Shown: positions 35,340 to 45,504 of the stretch, in pieces | Layout of the letters: every line of letters starts with the position of its first letter | How positions within the stretch are numbered: position 1 is the first letter of the stretch | Assembly (NCBI GenBank): GCA_950295325.1 | Contig: OX485807.1 | Coordinates: forward strand, 40,514,440-40,578,439 | Direction of reading: 5' to 3' | Length of the DNA stretch: 64,000 nt | DNA from: Polytrichum commune | Lineage: Eukaryota; Streptophyta; Polytrichopsida; Polytrichales; Polytrichaceae | The notes under the pieces: generated by a model | Told to the model about the DNA's origin: nothing | The model's database searches: none | The model's input: the letters and a program-made list of their open reading frames with translations, nothing else | Translations under genes and position numbers: made by a program

Positions 35340-37480
35340 ATTTTCACATATTTCACATATTGCACAAGTTGAATCAGGCACAATACTACATGGAGGTATG
35401 TTTGGGTAACTTATTGGAAGCAAATCAATGTGCACTTCTTAACGCGGCATGGTCAGAGTGGAAAAAAGGAACATGCAAACACATCACCAACACAACAGTT
35501 GCTTCAAGTGTGTGTTATGTATCTAGCTCACCAAGTTCCTTTAGCTTACCCTCAAAGGAAACTTTCAGGAGACGTTGAATGTGTAACAAGAGTAGATGGG
35601 AAGTTCACAGAACTTGCACCACAAAAAGTCTAGGTTCTGAAAGCAGAAATAACCTGGCCTTATACATGAGCACATAGCATAACAACATTAAGCTACATAT
35701 TTGCCTGGGGATATAGTGATCAAATTCACAAATGTATGACACTTTTAGTCTGAACCTCACACTAACCAAGCATATCATGGATAATTGTAGGGTCTACCTG
35801 CTTTTCTAGGGGATTAATCATGAGTCAAGTTCTTTCCAGGGATGACTTGATGAAGGGAATGATGGAGCCATTATACATGAAAAATAACCAATTTGAAATA
35901 GAAAATAAAATAAAACTTAGAATAGGTATATCATGAGCTCATATTCCCTACACTTGTGTGATGTTCACTATTTAAGATCCCCTGTACTTGAAATTCAAAT
36001 TTTGAAACATGTGAAGTGGTCAAATGTGACACGGTCATGCCCAAGATCAATTTAAATACATTGTTACTAAACTATATACGTTGAGAGCAAATCTCAAATG
36101 TGTGCGATTGTGCGTCCATAGATACACATTAGATATATTTATTTTGTTTGGAAATAATTGAACATTTTTTCATTGCAAAAGTAAAACACAACTGAGATCA
36201 AGAGCACATGGCCCTAGACCGTGTCCAATACTCAACTTCTACCGAAAAGAGAGTGCTTACTTTAGTTCCTTCAACCAAGTGACCTAGTCTTAAAGCACAA
36301 AAGAGAGACCCACCATGAGTAGATAAGAAATCAACATGCGTCAATTAGTGAACTCCTTTGAAAGCCAGCCATTCACTTTCCACTAAATTGTTTGTCACCA
36401 TTGTGCTCACAAAAGAGCCCTTTGACAATGTTAGCAAAATTCATCGATGTACTATTCTATTCCATTGTTTTTTTACATATTTTTCCAAGCACCTACAATC
36501 AAGATCCAAGACATCAGTCACATCACCATACTGTAAATTTTCTACTTTCTTCTAACTGCACCATTTATGGTGTTTAGTACACTTACTAATTGGAATTACT
36601 CAGTGCTATAACTTTGGGCTGACCCCTTTGCATCCATGAAGTGTGGTCCATGATATACAAATCATGCATGAAACTACAGAATAACATTATTTACACATCG
36701 ATCTTCAAGCACTGCACTAAATATCATATTTAGTGTCACTTACTATTTGGAATTACTCAACGTTGAATTTTTTTACTGTACATCTCATTTTTTTACCAAC
36801 AAACATTGAAATGGTTGTTTGGACATTATAGAACATCAACTTGTTTTACATTAATAATCAAAAGATATAAGAATGCGTAACTCCAAATAGTAAGTGATAT
36901 TAAATATCATATTCAATGCAATGAGCTATGTTTCTCTTTGTTTCATTCAAGTTGTGGGTAAGATACCAATAGAAAGCATTTATTGAGATTGCAAATGCAA
37001 AGAGTATAAAGTCACTCCCTAAGCCCAAAATTTGAGGGAGACAACATCAAAAATCATCATGCAAGTGTTTTTTTGAAGGCATATATCATTGATTCTTTAG
37101 TAGTCACTACACTTACATGGCTAAGAGTTAGGATGCGATTTTGTAAACTTTAGAAACAATTATACAAGAAGCTTCGTAAGACAAACACTTTGTTTGTGCA
37201 AAATTAACAAGATTGGAAGGAGATATCATCATTTGTTATTGGACCTCCCATGTTATATAGTGTGGGTTGGTAGAAGTTGCAAGTTACCCACAATATTATA
37301 TTTACAATTTTTAGTGTGACTATTTGTTGATAGTGTCGCTCACAACATAATCAATGTAGTGGTACCCATTAATTTTGTCCTAGATAATGGACAAAGGTGA
37401 AACTTTTGCTTAGGGCCCTAATGAGAGTTATAAGAACATGTCAAGGTAAACAAGTCTTACATGGCCATTATATTTATTTG
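35340..37480 (+). repeat. Upstream duplicated block, copy of 61170-63360
   Basis: Ordered matches with 61.17-63.36 kb in the same orientation: AATCAATGTGCACTTCTTAA, GGAACATGCAAAC, ACATCACCAAC, AGACGTTGAATGTG, GACCGTGTCCAA, GAGTGCTTACTTTAG, GAGACCCACCATGAGTAG, CACCATTGTGCTCACA and ATGTCAAGGTA. Extensive indels and substitutions indicate an old duplication. Short open frames inside (35360-35633) reflect this repeat, not a recognised gene. Confidence 0.7.
36716..36925. mobile_element. Short palindromic MITE within the duplicated block
   Basis: The left end CACTAAATATCATATTTAGTG is followed by TCACTTACTATTTGGAATTAC. The right end is the diverged inverse (GTAACTCCAAATAGTAAGTG then ATATTAAATATCATATTCAA). 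About 210 bases long, no coding capacity. The palindromic head recurs at about 8560, 8917 and 46966, so a small repeat family is likely. Target duplication not determined. Confidence 0.55.
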
Positions 37481-37520
37481 GATACCTACATTTGAGTGGT
37501 ATATGGCAATCAACTTCTTA

Positions 37521-38028
37521 GGGCCACTTCACACACAAGCCAAGAGCCGTGACCATGAAATTGTGAGAGCCCAAAACAAAAGTGTCCAAAGGCCGTCCCA
37601 ACACACCTCCAAAATCATGTAGTGTGGTCACGGATCCTCAAGTTTAGTGTGAAGTCATATGTGACCGGGCCCTCAACTGAATGCTATTTCAATTAGTTTC
37701 TATTCATACGGGTTCTCACACATGATAAAATAGAACAAACCAACGGTTGTGAGTGTTCGGAATGCCATGATCTCCCAACTTTGTGTTAGGCCTACCTCCA
37801 AGAGGTGATTTTTGAAAATAGGTCAAGTGACCACGAAGCACGATCCATTCGATGCCATGTAGGAATCCATGTGGACTTTACATCCATCTTGCATTCACAT
37901 ACTCCGTTGGTCCCTCAAGCGTGGTGTGAAGCGAACTTGGACCGGCTCCGCCATTTCCACCAAGGAGAGTGCTTGAAGTGTAATGGTCATGGGCTGTCGG
38001 TCTCGTGTGTGAAGTGGCCCACTGGCCC
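37521..38028 (+). mobile_element. Tourist-like MITE, full-length copy
   Basis: Left terminus GGGCCACTTCACACACAAGC directly after TTA (37518-37520); right terminus GTCTCGTGTGTGAAGTGGCCC (to 38020) followed by ACTGGCCC and TTA (38029-38031). Terminal inverted repeats extend about 40 bases with mismatches (CCGTGACCAT versus inverse ATGGTCATGG). The interior is collinear in reverse with 5588-6096. No coding capacity. Confidence 0.82.
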
Positions 38029-38811
38029 TTAGACTAACATTAATATTGCCAAAATTGGTCTTTGTGCTTGAAAAACATCAACCATGATGGGTTCCAACAA
38101 TAACCTCACTTTGGAGGGTGTAACCAAAACTTAGACAAGTCCGAATTGCAACATGAATCATGTAGTACGATAAAATATAACCTAATTAAAAAAAGAAATA
38201 TTAATTTAGAACATTCATGAGCGGCGTGGGAGGAATGCCATCCTATCCCAAGCCGCTCACCGCACTGGTCACAATCTAACCTTGCCACAACTCCTGAGTC
38301 AAGGGCTAAGGGCTGCAGCCAGTCACAAATGCCTGTGCCACACCAAATTAACGAATAAAACCTCCCCACAACCCCTTCTCTCACCTGCTCACCCGGTCAC
38401 TTCGTCCGAACCCAGATTCATCCAGATCCACCCAGGCTGAATCTGGGTGGAAGGTGCATCATGGAACATAATTATGTAAAGATGTTGGCTACACTAATGC
38501 CCCCTTCCCACCTGACTTTACCATTCGCTAACCACAACCCTATAGATGTCATCCCTCATAGTATTAAGAGCATCCGCACCCATGCTCGCTATACCCGGCC
38601 TCAATGGCTTTTGGCGGGCCCGGGTAGGAATGACCACCCCACCGCAACCCGGGCAACGGCTCTTTCAAGAGCGGGCTCGTGAAAAACTTCCCCTGTCGCG
38701 CCATTTTCCAGAGTCTTCGAGTTCTCTGCGCGCGCCCAACAGCCGGGTGATTTAGGGAAGATTTTGTTCTAATTTTTTGTGTGCACCGCTGTTCGGAGAA
38801 TTTTTGGCGGG

Positions 38812-40314
38812 ATGGCAGGACGTGGCCGTGGGCACTCGGTGCTTCGAGGCCGTGGACGCGGTGGCTTGCAGCGAGGAGCGCCTGCGGCAACTGATTTCGG
38901 GGTTGGTGAGCGGGGATTCGACGACGTCGAATTTGAGGGTTTGATGCGGGGGAGGCCGTCGCCGCGAGTGGGTGAAGCGAATGGTTTGCAATCTCGGCGA
39001 ACTGGGCTCGATCGCAGCCAGCATGCGGGGATTCACTTGCAGCATTCAACTGGTTTCGGCGAACACGAAGCACCGACGGCCTCGGTGCCGGATGTGACTA
39101 CTGGAGCAGGCCATCAAGCCCAGGTGAGTGACCCAGCATTCTCCCTGCATACTCAACCCTCTATTGATTTTGGTCGAAGCCGAGGCAGGGGTCGTGGGGG
39201 AGGGTCTGTGCGGCCTGCGAAAGGTAAGAATTTTGTTCCTGAGGAAGAGCGCCAGTTGACTAGGAGTGTTCTCGCAATCTCTCAGGACCCAATTTGCGGG
39301 AATCAACAAAAGGGTAATGCTTTCTGGGAACGAATTTATTTGCATTATGATCAATGTAGACCAGGTGGACATAGGGGCGCGCGATCATTGGAATCAAAAT
39401 GGGGCATGATTAAACACGATGTGGGAAAATTCATTGGAGCCTATAATCAAATCAAAAGATTAAACAAAAGTGGTAGTAAAGAATCTGACATTATTCGCAT
39501 GGCTAAAGATTTGTATCGTACTAAAACTGCTAAGAACACTGAGTTCATGTTTGAACACTGTTGGGAATTGGTGAAAGATTTTCCGCGTTGGGCTGACGGT
39601 GTTAGTCCATCGCGTCAAACAACTCCCTCTAGGAGGGTGTCTGGTTATTCTGACCACGAGTCGCAATCGGGTTCCCAAATGGACACCCAAAATGGTGTGA
39701 GTGCTGTGGATACTACAGGTGAGGCAACTACAAGCATGACATTCAGAGAGAGGCCCGGAGGCACAAAAGCAGCAAAAGATGCCCAACGTGCTGACAAGGT
39801 GCACGAGAGAGCGGCTTTGACTCAAGCCAAGGCCGCCGAGAAGATGGCGGAAGCAACACTTCGCAAGGCGGCAAGTTTGGAGTACCACAACATGCTACTC
39901 CTTTTCACCGCACCGATGAACCAAGTTACCACGCCGGAGGCTCAAGAATTTATTCGTTTGCTTCGTGAGGAGGAGCTGCTCAAATTACGACGTCGAAGGG
40001 CGGAATCCGCGGCATTTGAGTTGCGTGAACAACAAGAGCGAGAGGTTTTTGAAATGTCCGAGGCGGCACGCGAACGAGAAGAAGCGGATAAGAGATCTCA
40101 AGAAGATGAGGAAACACTCAGGCAATTGCGGGATGCACGAGTGGAATTCGACTCTATGAGATCAAATTACGAGCATCCGGGTCATAGAGAAATTGGGGAT
40201 TTGCAAGAATCCGACGAGGAAGACGATCTCGATTCTGAGGTGGATTCAATTTCTCGTACTAAACCAGCCACTTTGCTTGACTGTGAGCCTGTGATCCTGC
40301 TTGATAAAATTTGA
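38812..40314 (+). CDS. Harbinger ORF1: Myb/SANT-like DNA-binding protein
   Basis: 500 codons from the first in-frame ATG, within the transposon. The N-terminus is Arg/Gly-rich (MAGRGRGHSVLRGRGRGG; a second RGRGRGGGS patch lies near residues 125-135). Residues about 145-260 form the trihelix/Myb-SANT-like region of PIF ORF1 proteins: FVPEEERQLTRSVLAISQDP, GNAFWERIYLHYDQ, RSLESKWGMIKHDVGKF, HCWELVKDFPRW. The C-terminal part is a charged coiled coil (REEELLKLRRRRAESAAFEL region) resembling the NAM-associated C-terminal domain. Known role: it binds element ends and brings the transposase to them and into the nucleus. A GTG further upstream extends the frame by 11 codons, but the ATG is preferred. 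It may have a downstream exon at 41248-41493. Confidence 0.88.
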   Translation: MAGRGRGHSVLRGRGRGGLQRGAPAATDFGVGERGFDDVEFEGLMRGRPSPRVGEANGLQSRRTGLDRSQHAGIHLQHSTGFGEHEAPTASVPDVTTGAGHQAQVSDPAFSLHTQPSIDFGRSRGRGRGGGSVRPAKGKNFVPEEERQLTRSVLAISQDPICGNQQKGNAFWERIYLHYDQCRPGGHRGARSLESKWGMIKHDVGKFIGAYNQIKRLNKSGSKESDIIRMAKDLYRTKTAKNTEFMFEHCWELVKDFPRWADGVSPSRQTTPSRRVSGYSDHESQSGSQMDTQNGVSAVDTTGEATTSMTFRERPGGTKAAKDAQRADKVHERAALTQAKAAEKMAEATLRKAASLEYHNMLLLFTAPMNQVTTPEAQEFIRLLREEELLKLRRRRAESAAFELREQQEREVFEMSEAAREREEADKRSQEDEETLRQLRDARVEFDSMRSNYEHPGHREIGDLQESDEEDDLDSEVDSISRTKPATLLDCEPVILLDKI

Positions 40315-40498
40315 AATGTGAATGCTGGATTCACTTTCTGTGAGCCGACTGTGACCCTGTCCGAATTCTAATTCTCTTCTAGGGCAGACTGTGGCCGACT
40401 TTGAATGTGACTGTTTTTTTTTTAAAATTTCCTGCAGGCAGTCTGTGTGAGTTATTTAGTTCTCGGTTATCTGCAGGCAGTCTATGAGGGATAATGTA

Positions 40499-40756
40499 GG
40501 TTTTTTTTTTTTTTTTCCTGCAGGCCCTGTATGTGGATTTTTAGGCTCTGATTTGATTGCAGGCACAAAAGAGATTAGTCTGAATGCTTCTTTTTGACAG
40601 GGGGAGGGTCTGTAAGGGTTTAGGGAAGGTTTTTTTTGTTTTTTTTTTCTGCAGGCCCTGTATGTGGATTTTTAGGCTCTGATTTGATTGCAGGCACAAA
40701 AGAGAGCAGTCTGAATGCTTCTTTTTGACAGGGGGAAGGTCTATAAGTGTTAGTGT

Positions 40757-40791
<35 letters not shown>

Positions 40792-40860
40792 AGGCCCTGT
40801 ATGTGGCATTACAGGCTCTGGTTTAATTGCAGGCACAAAAGAGAGCAGTCTGTGAAGGCT
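40499..40860 (+). repeat. Tandem repeat with poly-T plus CAG junctions inside the transposon
   Basis: About 2.5-3 units of roughly 130-140 bases. Each has a T run (up to about 32 T near 40760-40789), then TGCAGGCCCTGTATGTGG, TTAGGCTCTG, TTTGATTGCAGGCACAAAAG and AGTCTGAATGCTTCTTTTTG. Further shorter TGCAGGCAGTCTGTG phrases occur at about 40430-40490, 40918-40990 and again near 43015. Each T run followed by CAG looks like a 3' splice site. Confidence 0.8.
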
Positions 40861-41247
40861 GAGTGTGAATGTAGGTTTTGGGTTTAGGGGTTTAGGGGGT
40901 TATTTAGTTCTCGGTTATCTGCAGGCAATCTGTGAGGGCTGAGTGTGAATGTAGGTTTTTTTGTAATTTTTTGTTCTGCAGACAGTCTGTGTGGTCTACA
41001 GTCAACGAGTTTGGTTGATGGAATGCAGCATTGCTGCCGACTGTGATTTGCAGGGCAGGCTGAGTCCGAGCATTGGCATGTTTGTGTGTGTGGATGATTC
41101 TGTTCTGCATGCATTCTGTGTGGATGTTTCAATTATGGACAATTTGTGGTCGAATGTGGCATTACGCCCGTGCTTGAATGTGTATGAGCTTGAGTGTGTC
41201 TAAGCCTTGAATGTGCCTAAGCCCTGTTTTGTTGTTTTTGATTGCAG

Positions 41248-41493
41248 GCACAACATGCGAATGAAGAGCATGATCCTTGTAGTCGGCGATTCCGAGAAGA
41301 TGGCGGGATTGCACCCGGTAGATATGTAGATAGCCATGGTGATAGTGGTCAGTGGGATGACATTGAGCATGTTGGACCAGGGATGCCCACCACATGGGAT
41401 GTCATGGTAGATCATGACAATTCACAAAACATGTGCGCCGAGGATGACATTGGACTTGGTTTAGCATTGACTGGACATAGTTTTTTCCAATAA
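41248..41493 (+). other. Possible 3' exon of ORF1
   Basis: An 81-codon open stretch starts after TTGTTTTTGATTGCAG, a good splice acceptor, and ends at a stop at 41491-41493. It encodes HANEEHDPCSRRF, GRYVDSHGDSGQWDDIEHVG and a Met/Asp-rich tail. Acidic composition and lack of its own start suggest a terminal exon joined to ORF1 by splicing out 40.3-41.2 kb. No donor could be proved. It could instead be untranslated. Confidence 0.35.
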
Positions 41494-41616
41494 ATGTGAT
41501 ATTAGTCACACATTTGCATATTATTTAAAAATTTCAGCATACATTCTTTCTCCGAAACTCACATGTATTGCAATTGATATGGCCAAACTTATGGATACTA
41601 GTCACCCCTTTATATA

Positions 41617-42912
41617 TTAGGCCAAATTGGTGCCTTTCAACATCCACAAGTGCTCAATGAGATCACCACGGAGACCAAAATGAGTGTCCGCATTGGTAAT
41701 GTCCACGGTACTTGCCATATACTCATCAAAGGACAAACCTCTTTGCATTGGGACATTTCCCTCATGCAACTCACCAATAATATCATCTAGTCCTTCAACA
41801 CCTTCTTCGTCATCAATTATCATATTGTGCAAGATACAACACGTGAACATGATGTTCGATATCACTTCCATGCTCCAATGCCGGCAAGGGTTGCGAATTA
41901 TCGCAAAACGGGCCTGCAACACCCCGAAACATCTCTCAACATCCTTGCGCACGGCCTCTTGTCTTTCCGTAAAATAGCTGCGTTTCTCATCTTGTGGTTG
42001 ATGGATGCTTTGCACGAAGCAAGACCACTCGGGATATATACCATCCGTGAGAAGATAATATCGATCATACTGACACCCGTTAACCTCGAATTGCATGTCA
42101 CGAGCTTCGCTAGTCAACATGTTGTGGATGAGCGGTGAATGATCCAACACGTTCAAGTCGTTGTTGGAACCGGGTAACCCAAAGAACGCATGCCATATGT
42201 GCAAACCACCATCCGCCACGGCCTCCAATATGATCGACTTCTTCCCATCTTTGTCACCGAAGTCCCCTTGCCAAGCAACCGGGCAATTCTTCCACTCGTA
42301 ATGCATACAATCAAGTGAGGCAAACATGCCTGGAAATCCACGATCAGCATTAATTGCCAACTGTTTTTCAAAATCGGCACGAGTAGGTTGTCTCATATGG
42401 TATGCCTCAAACTCACACCTAATTGCAATGCAAAATCGCTTCATAGATGTCATCGCGGTGGTTTCACTAGTCCTGCAATATTCGTCTGTAGCATCGGCAC
42501 ACAAACCGTAACACAACATCCTCAAAGCGGAGGTGATCTTCTGATGCGGGGGCAACCCCAAAAAACCACATGCATCTTGTTTCTGAACAAAGTAATCGTC
42601 TCTAGCACAAACCCTATCCAATATGGTCAAAAATAATGACCTCCGCATACGGTATCGACGGCGGAAAAAATTTGGGCCATACGTAGGTTCATCTGCAAAA
42701 TAATCAGACATCATGCGGGCATGCATCTCGTGTCTATGCCTGTCAATGTTGGGCGATTTCCCTGGACGTGATCCATGGACAATGCTCGGCATGTGACCAC
42801 GCGGTGCACTCAACCCTAATCCAATAATCCAATTAACATTGAAATCATCTTCCTCATCGTCCTCCAAAATAAGCTCCCGAGTCGCAAGAAGGCGTTCCCG
42901 CCATTGATCCAT
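41617..42912 (-). CDS. Harbinger ORF2: DDE transposase (ALP1/HARBI1-like)
   Basis: 431 codons from the first ATG (MDQWRERLLATRELILEDDE). PIF/Harbinger transposase with a DDE_4-type nuclease domain, which cuts at the TIRs and inserts at TWA targets. Visible motifs: FFRRRYRMRRSLFLTILDRV (N-terminal block), GFLGLPPHQKITSALRML (helix-turn-helix-like), FASLDCMHYEWKNCPVAW (first Asp, near residue 205), GLPGSNNDLNVLDHSP (second Asp, near residue 260) and AVRKDVERCFGVLQARFAII (Glu, near residue 345). The tail is HFGLRGDLIEHLWMLKG. Length is normal for the family. An in-frame GTG seven codons upstream and a TTTTGTAG acceptor-like site leave room for a 5' noncoding exon. It is convergent with ORF1. No defects seen. 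Confidence 0.93.
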   Translation of the reverse strand: MDQWRERLLATRELILEDDEEDDFNVNWIIGLGLSAPRGHMPSIVHGSRPGKSPNIDRHRHEMHARMMSDYFADEPTYGPNFFRRRYRMRRSLFLTILDRVCARDDYFVQKQDACGFLGLPPHQKITSALRMLCYGLCADATDEYCRTSETTAMTSMKRFCIAIRCEFEAYHMRQPTRADFEKQLAINADRGFPGMFASLDCMHYEWKNCPVAWQGDFGDKDGKKSIILEAVADGGLHIWHAFFGLPGSNNDLNVLDHSPLIHNMLTSEARDMQFEVNGCQYDRYYLLTDGIYPEWSCFVQSIHQPQDEKRSYFTERQEAVRKDVERCFGVLQARFAIIRNPCRHWSMEVISNIMFTCCILHNMIIDDEEGVEGLDDIIGELHEGNVPMQRGLSFDEYMASTVDITNADTHFGLRGDLIEHLWMLKGTNLA

Positions 42913-43434
42913 AAGATTAACTACAAAATACACATGTCAAACCGAGGAACTCTATTAACTCAAACAACCCTAAACCTCCTTCAAGAGCAGAAAACAAGCC
43001 TCGCAGCTCTGTTTGCAGGCAGTCTGTGGTGGTCTGTGACAGTCGAAAAATCTATGTTTGCTCGCAGCCTCTGATGTGGCTCGTCCAACCTTTATTTGTT
43101 TTATCTGCGGGAGGAGTGACAAAGCCGCGCCGGGAGGCAGGCAGGCAAGCGGGGGAGTGACGGAGCAGCGCCGGGAGGCAGGCAGCGCGGGAGGCAGCGA
43201 GAGGGAGGGAGCGCCGGGAAGCAGCGCGAGGGCCTCTGGAGAGGTCTGGAGGAAGGGTGGGGGTCGCCATATTTGGCGAGGCCCTAGAGCCTTGTGGAGC
43301 CCTCTACTGGCCCTTTGAAGAGCCGGGTATAGTGAGCATGGGTGCGGATGCTCTAAGTGTCGTGAAACTTAATTGTCGAGACCACCGGACATTGACCATA
43401 GTAAGTTCTATGAAACTTAACAAATACAGCCATG

Positions 43435-43665
43435 GATGATGGATGAATTCATCCATTGGCCAAAACCCTACCTTCTTCTATCCACAACTTGTGATGAAAT
43501 ATTGTCATGGATGATCTACAATCCCTAGAAACTTAAACAAGGAATGACAAATAGCGTTGGGTTAACATTTAGTATTGGTGACACTAAATACCACGGATTA
43601 CAATTATTAATGAGCACGACAATTAGAATGGGTAACACTACATATCATATTTTGTGTAGTAAATG
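43435..43665 (+). repeat. Repeat upstream of pectinesterase copy 3 (inverse of 8560-8835)
   Basis: GGATGATGGATGAATTCATC, TTGGCCAAAACCCTACC and CACTAAATACCAC match the reverse complement of 8560-8835. Located about 300-530 bases upstream of the start codon of copy 3. Confidence 0.55.
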
Positions 43666-43719
43666 TCATGTTGAAGGTAATTTAGTGCTGGGTACGAGGA
43701 ATTCTGGTTCTGCGACGAG

Positions 43720-43968
43720 GAGGATCGATCATCGGATTGCTGTGTCATCCAGAGCTGCAGTAGCCATCCCGTCTCAGCGGATGGGACGGATTGCACTGCT
43801 TTAAAAGGATCACGAAGATCATAGTTCCAGTGTCTTCACATCTCTCTCCCCTCGTCAGTGAGGGCAGTGAAGGCCACTCAGCTCAGTCACGTGCATTTCT
43901 AGAGCAAGCCGTCTCTCTTTGGACAATCCACAGGAAGTTTGTGCTGCGGGATTGTTGAATCTGCAAAC
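43720..43968 (+). promoter_or_regulatory. Conserved 5' flank of pectinesterase copy 3
   Basis: Shared with copies 2 and 4. TTTAAAAGG is at 43800-43808 and CACGTG at 43888-43893, at spacing from the ATG equal or close to the other copies. Homology with copy 4 reaches back to about 43665 (CATGTTGAAGGTAATTTA). Confidence 0.6.
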
Positions 43969-45504
43969 ATGGGTCGTGGGTTCGGAGTGTCCCAGTTGAT
44001 GGTAGTATTGGCAGCAGCGTTTGTGATCGCCGTGCCGGTGTTGGCTATCGAGGAATACGAGGCGAATGCATGGTACGAGGCTGTGGGGAACAAGCCCCAA
44101 GCAGATGACACGACGCAGAGCAGTGGGTTGGACACGTTTGCGAAATCTGTCCGAACGATCGTAGTGGATCAATCCGGGAAGGGCAACTTCAGGAATGTAC
44201 AAAAGGCTATCGATTCCGTGCCAAATGGCAACAAGCAGCGCGTGGTGATCGTGATCAGGGCCGGAGTATACAGGTCTAATCTCAATACCATGCGATCGAC
44301 TAACTTGATGCTCGAATGCAACATCACTGAATTGAAGAATTTGGCGTAGTTGATGATTAGATTGTTCAATATATGTGTTCTGTATTAGTCGAATACAATA
44401 GAAAGTTCTGGGAGGATTGTAGGGGCATGTGAGTATTGCAGGATGCCTAAGAACGTGCAGGGAATGTGAATTATGGCACAGCTGATTGGCAGGCGTCTTT
44501 TGATGTTCCACGATCCTGTTAATGGTGCCCCGTGTGGTTCATATGAGCAACAATAAAGGTTGAGGTGTAAGTCATCCGAGTGATATGGTGGGTGTTTGTT
44601 TTGTGAATGTTACAGGCAGAAGATCCTGATCCCACAGGAGAAGCCTTACATCACATTCCAGTGCGCACCGAAGAAGACCATCTTGGTGTGGGCTGACACA
44701 GGAGCCTCTGCCGGAGGAACATCGAAGAGTGCCTCCGTGGCCATCGAGTCGAGCCACTTCATCGCCTACGACTGCACATTCGCGGTACTGCAGCATAAAT
44801 TGACCTTTCCAATCTTTTGGGGGAACCCGCATTGTATTGTAACGTGCGAGGGGAGTGTTAAATAGTGAATCGTGTAGTCCTGTGTGTATATTGCTGATAC
44901 GAGGGTGTTATGATTGCAGAACTCCGCACCCGCTCCAGTCGGAGGTGCGGTTGGAAAGCAGGCAGTGGCATTGAGGATCAAGGGAGACTTGGGAGCATTC
45001 TACGGGTGCTCGTTCTACGGAGCGCAGGACACCTTGTACGACCAGGCAGGACGGCACTACTTCAAGGACTGCTTCATCCAGGGCTCAATCGATTACATCT
45101 TCGGCGACGGGCAATCCATCTACCAGAGCTGCCACCTGAATTCCATCGCGCAGGGCACGAGCGGATCCGTGACCGCCCAGAAGAGAGGGCCAGGAGAGCT
45201 GACGGGATTCTCGTTCGTGGGTTGCACCTTGACAGGTTCGGGGACGATCTACTTGGGACGTGCTTGGGGAACGTACTCCCGGGTGGTGTTCATCCGGTGC
45301 AACATCGCCGAGAAGATCATCCCCGCGGGATGGTTCAACTGGGGGGATGCTACGAGGCAGAAGACGGTGTTCTACGGGGAGTACGAGTGCACGGGTGTGG
45401 GGGCGAACCGCGCTGGACGTGTGAAGTGGTCACGCGTACTGACCGCGAAGCAAGCGGCTGCATTCTCGAGCCTGAACTTCATCGACGGGCAGAAGTGGCT
45501 CTGA
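43969..45504 (+). CDS. Pectinesterase (pectin methylesterase), copy 3, three exons
   Basis: CE8 family, same architecture as copy 2. Exons: 43969-44273, 44616-44784, 44920-45504; introns of 342 and 135 bp, GT-AG, same phases. The product is 352 aa with a signal peptide, RTIVVDQSGKGNFRNVQKAI, then QAVAL (Gln172), GAQDTLYD (Gln194, Asp195), SIDYIFGDG (Asp216) and LGRAW (Arg272, Trp274). It differs from copy 2 at several exon 1 residues (EEYEANAWYEAV versus EEFEAKTWYEAV). In exon 3 the only obvious cluster of changes is at 45311-45328, where it reads AEKIIPAGW instead of AEQIIPAGW. Intron 2 is identical by eye to copy 2, while intron 1 is about 60 bases longer. The Harbinger transposon ends 615 bases upstream of the start codon, close to the promoter. 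Intact by inspection. Confidence 0.93.

Larger units (their letters stand above)
38568..43353 (+). mobile_element. Autonomous PIF/Harbinger DNA transposon, apparently intact
   Basis: 4786 bp. The terminal inverted repeats are 32 bp with one mismatch, beginning GAGCATCCGCACCCATGCTC (38568-38599 and 43322-43353). The 3-bp target TAA is duplicated on both sides (38565-38567 and 43354-43356). It contains the two genes expected of this superfamily, both open: a Myb/SANT-type ORF1 on plus (38812-40314) and a DDE transposase on minus (41617-42912), convergent. Subterminal GC-rich repeats such as CGCCGGGAGGCAGGCAG near 43130-43180 may serve as protein binding sites. It interrupts the region between the Tourist MITE and the pectinesterase copy 3 promoter. 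Near-identical TIRs and intact ORFs suggest recent insertion. Activity cannot be shown from sequence. Confidence 0.93.

Noticed and set aside
38564-39073. Minus-strand frames opposite the start of Harbinger ORF1
   Set aside because: Antisense shadows of the GC-rich ORF1 start and the left terminal region.
40870-40905. GGGTTTAGGGGTTTAGGGGG resembling telomeric repeat
   Set aside because: Imperfect units within the transposon's low-complexity region; spacing is irregular, so not called telomeric.
40884-41132. Minus-strand frames in the inter-ORF region of the Harbinger element
   Set aside because: They arise from the repeated TGCAGGCAGTCTGTG phrases and show no conserved motif.
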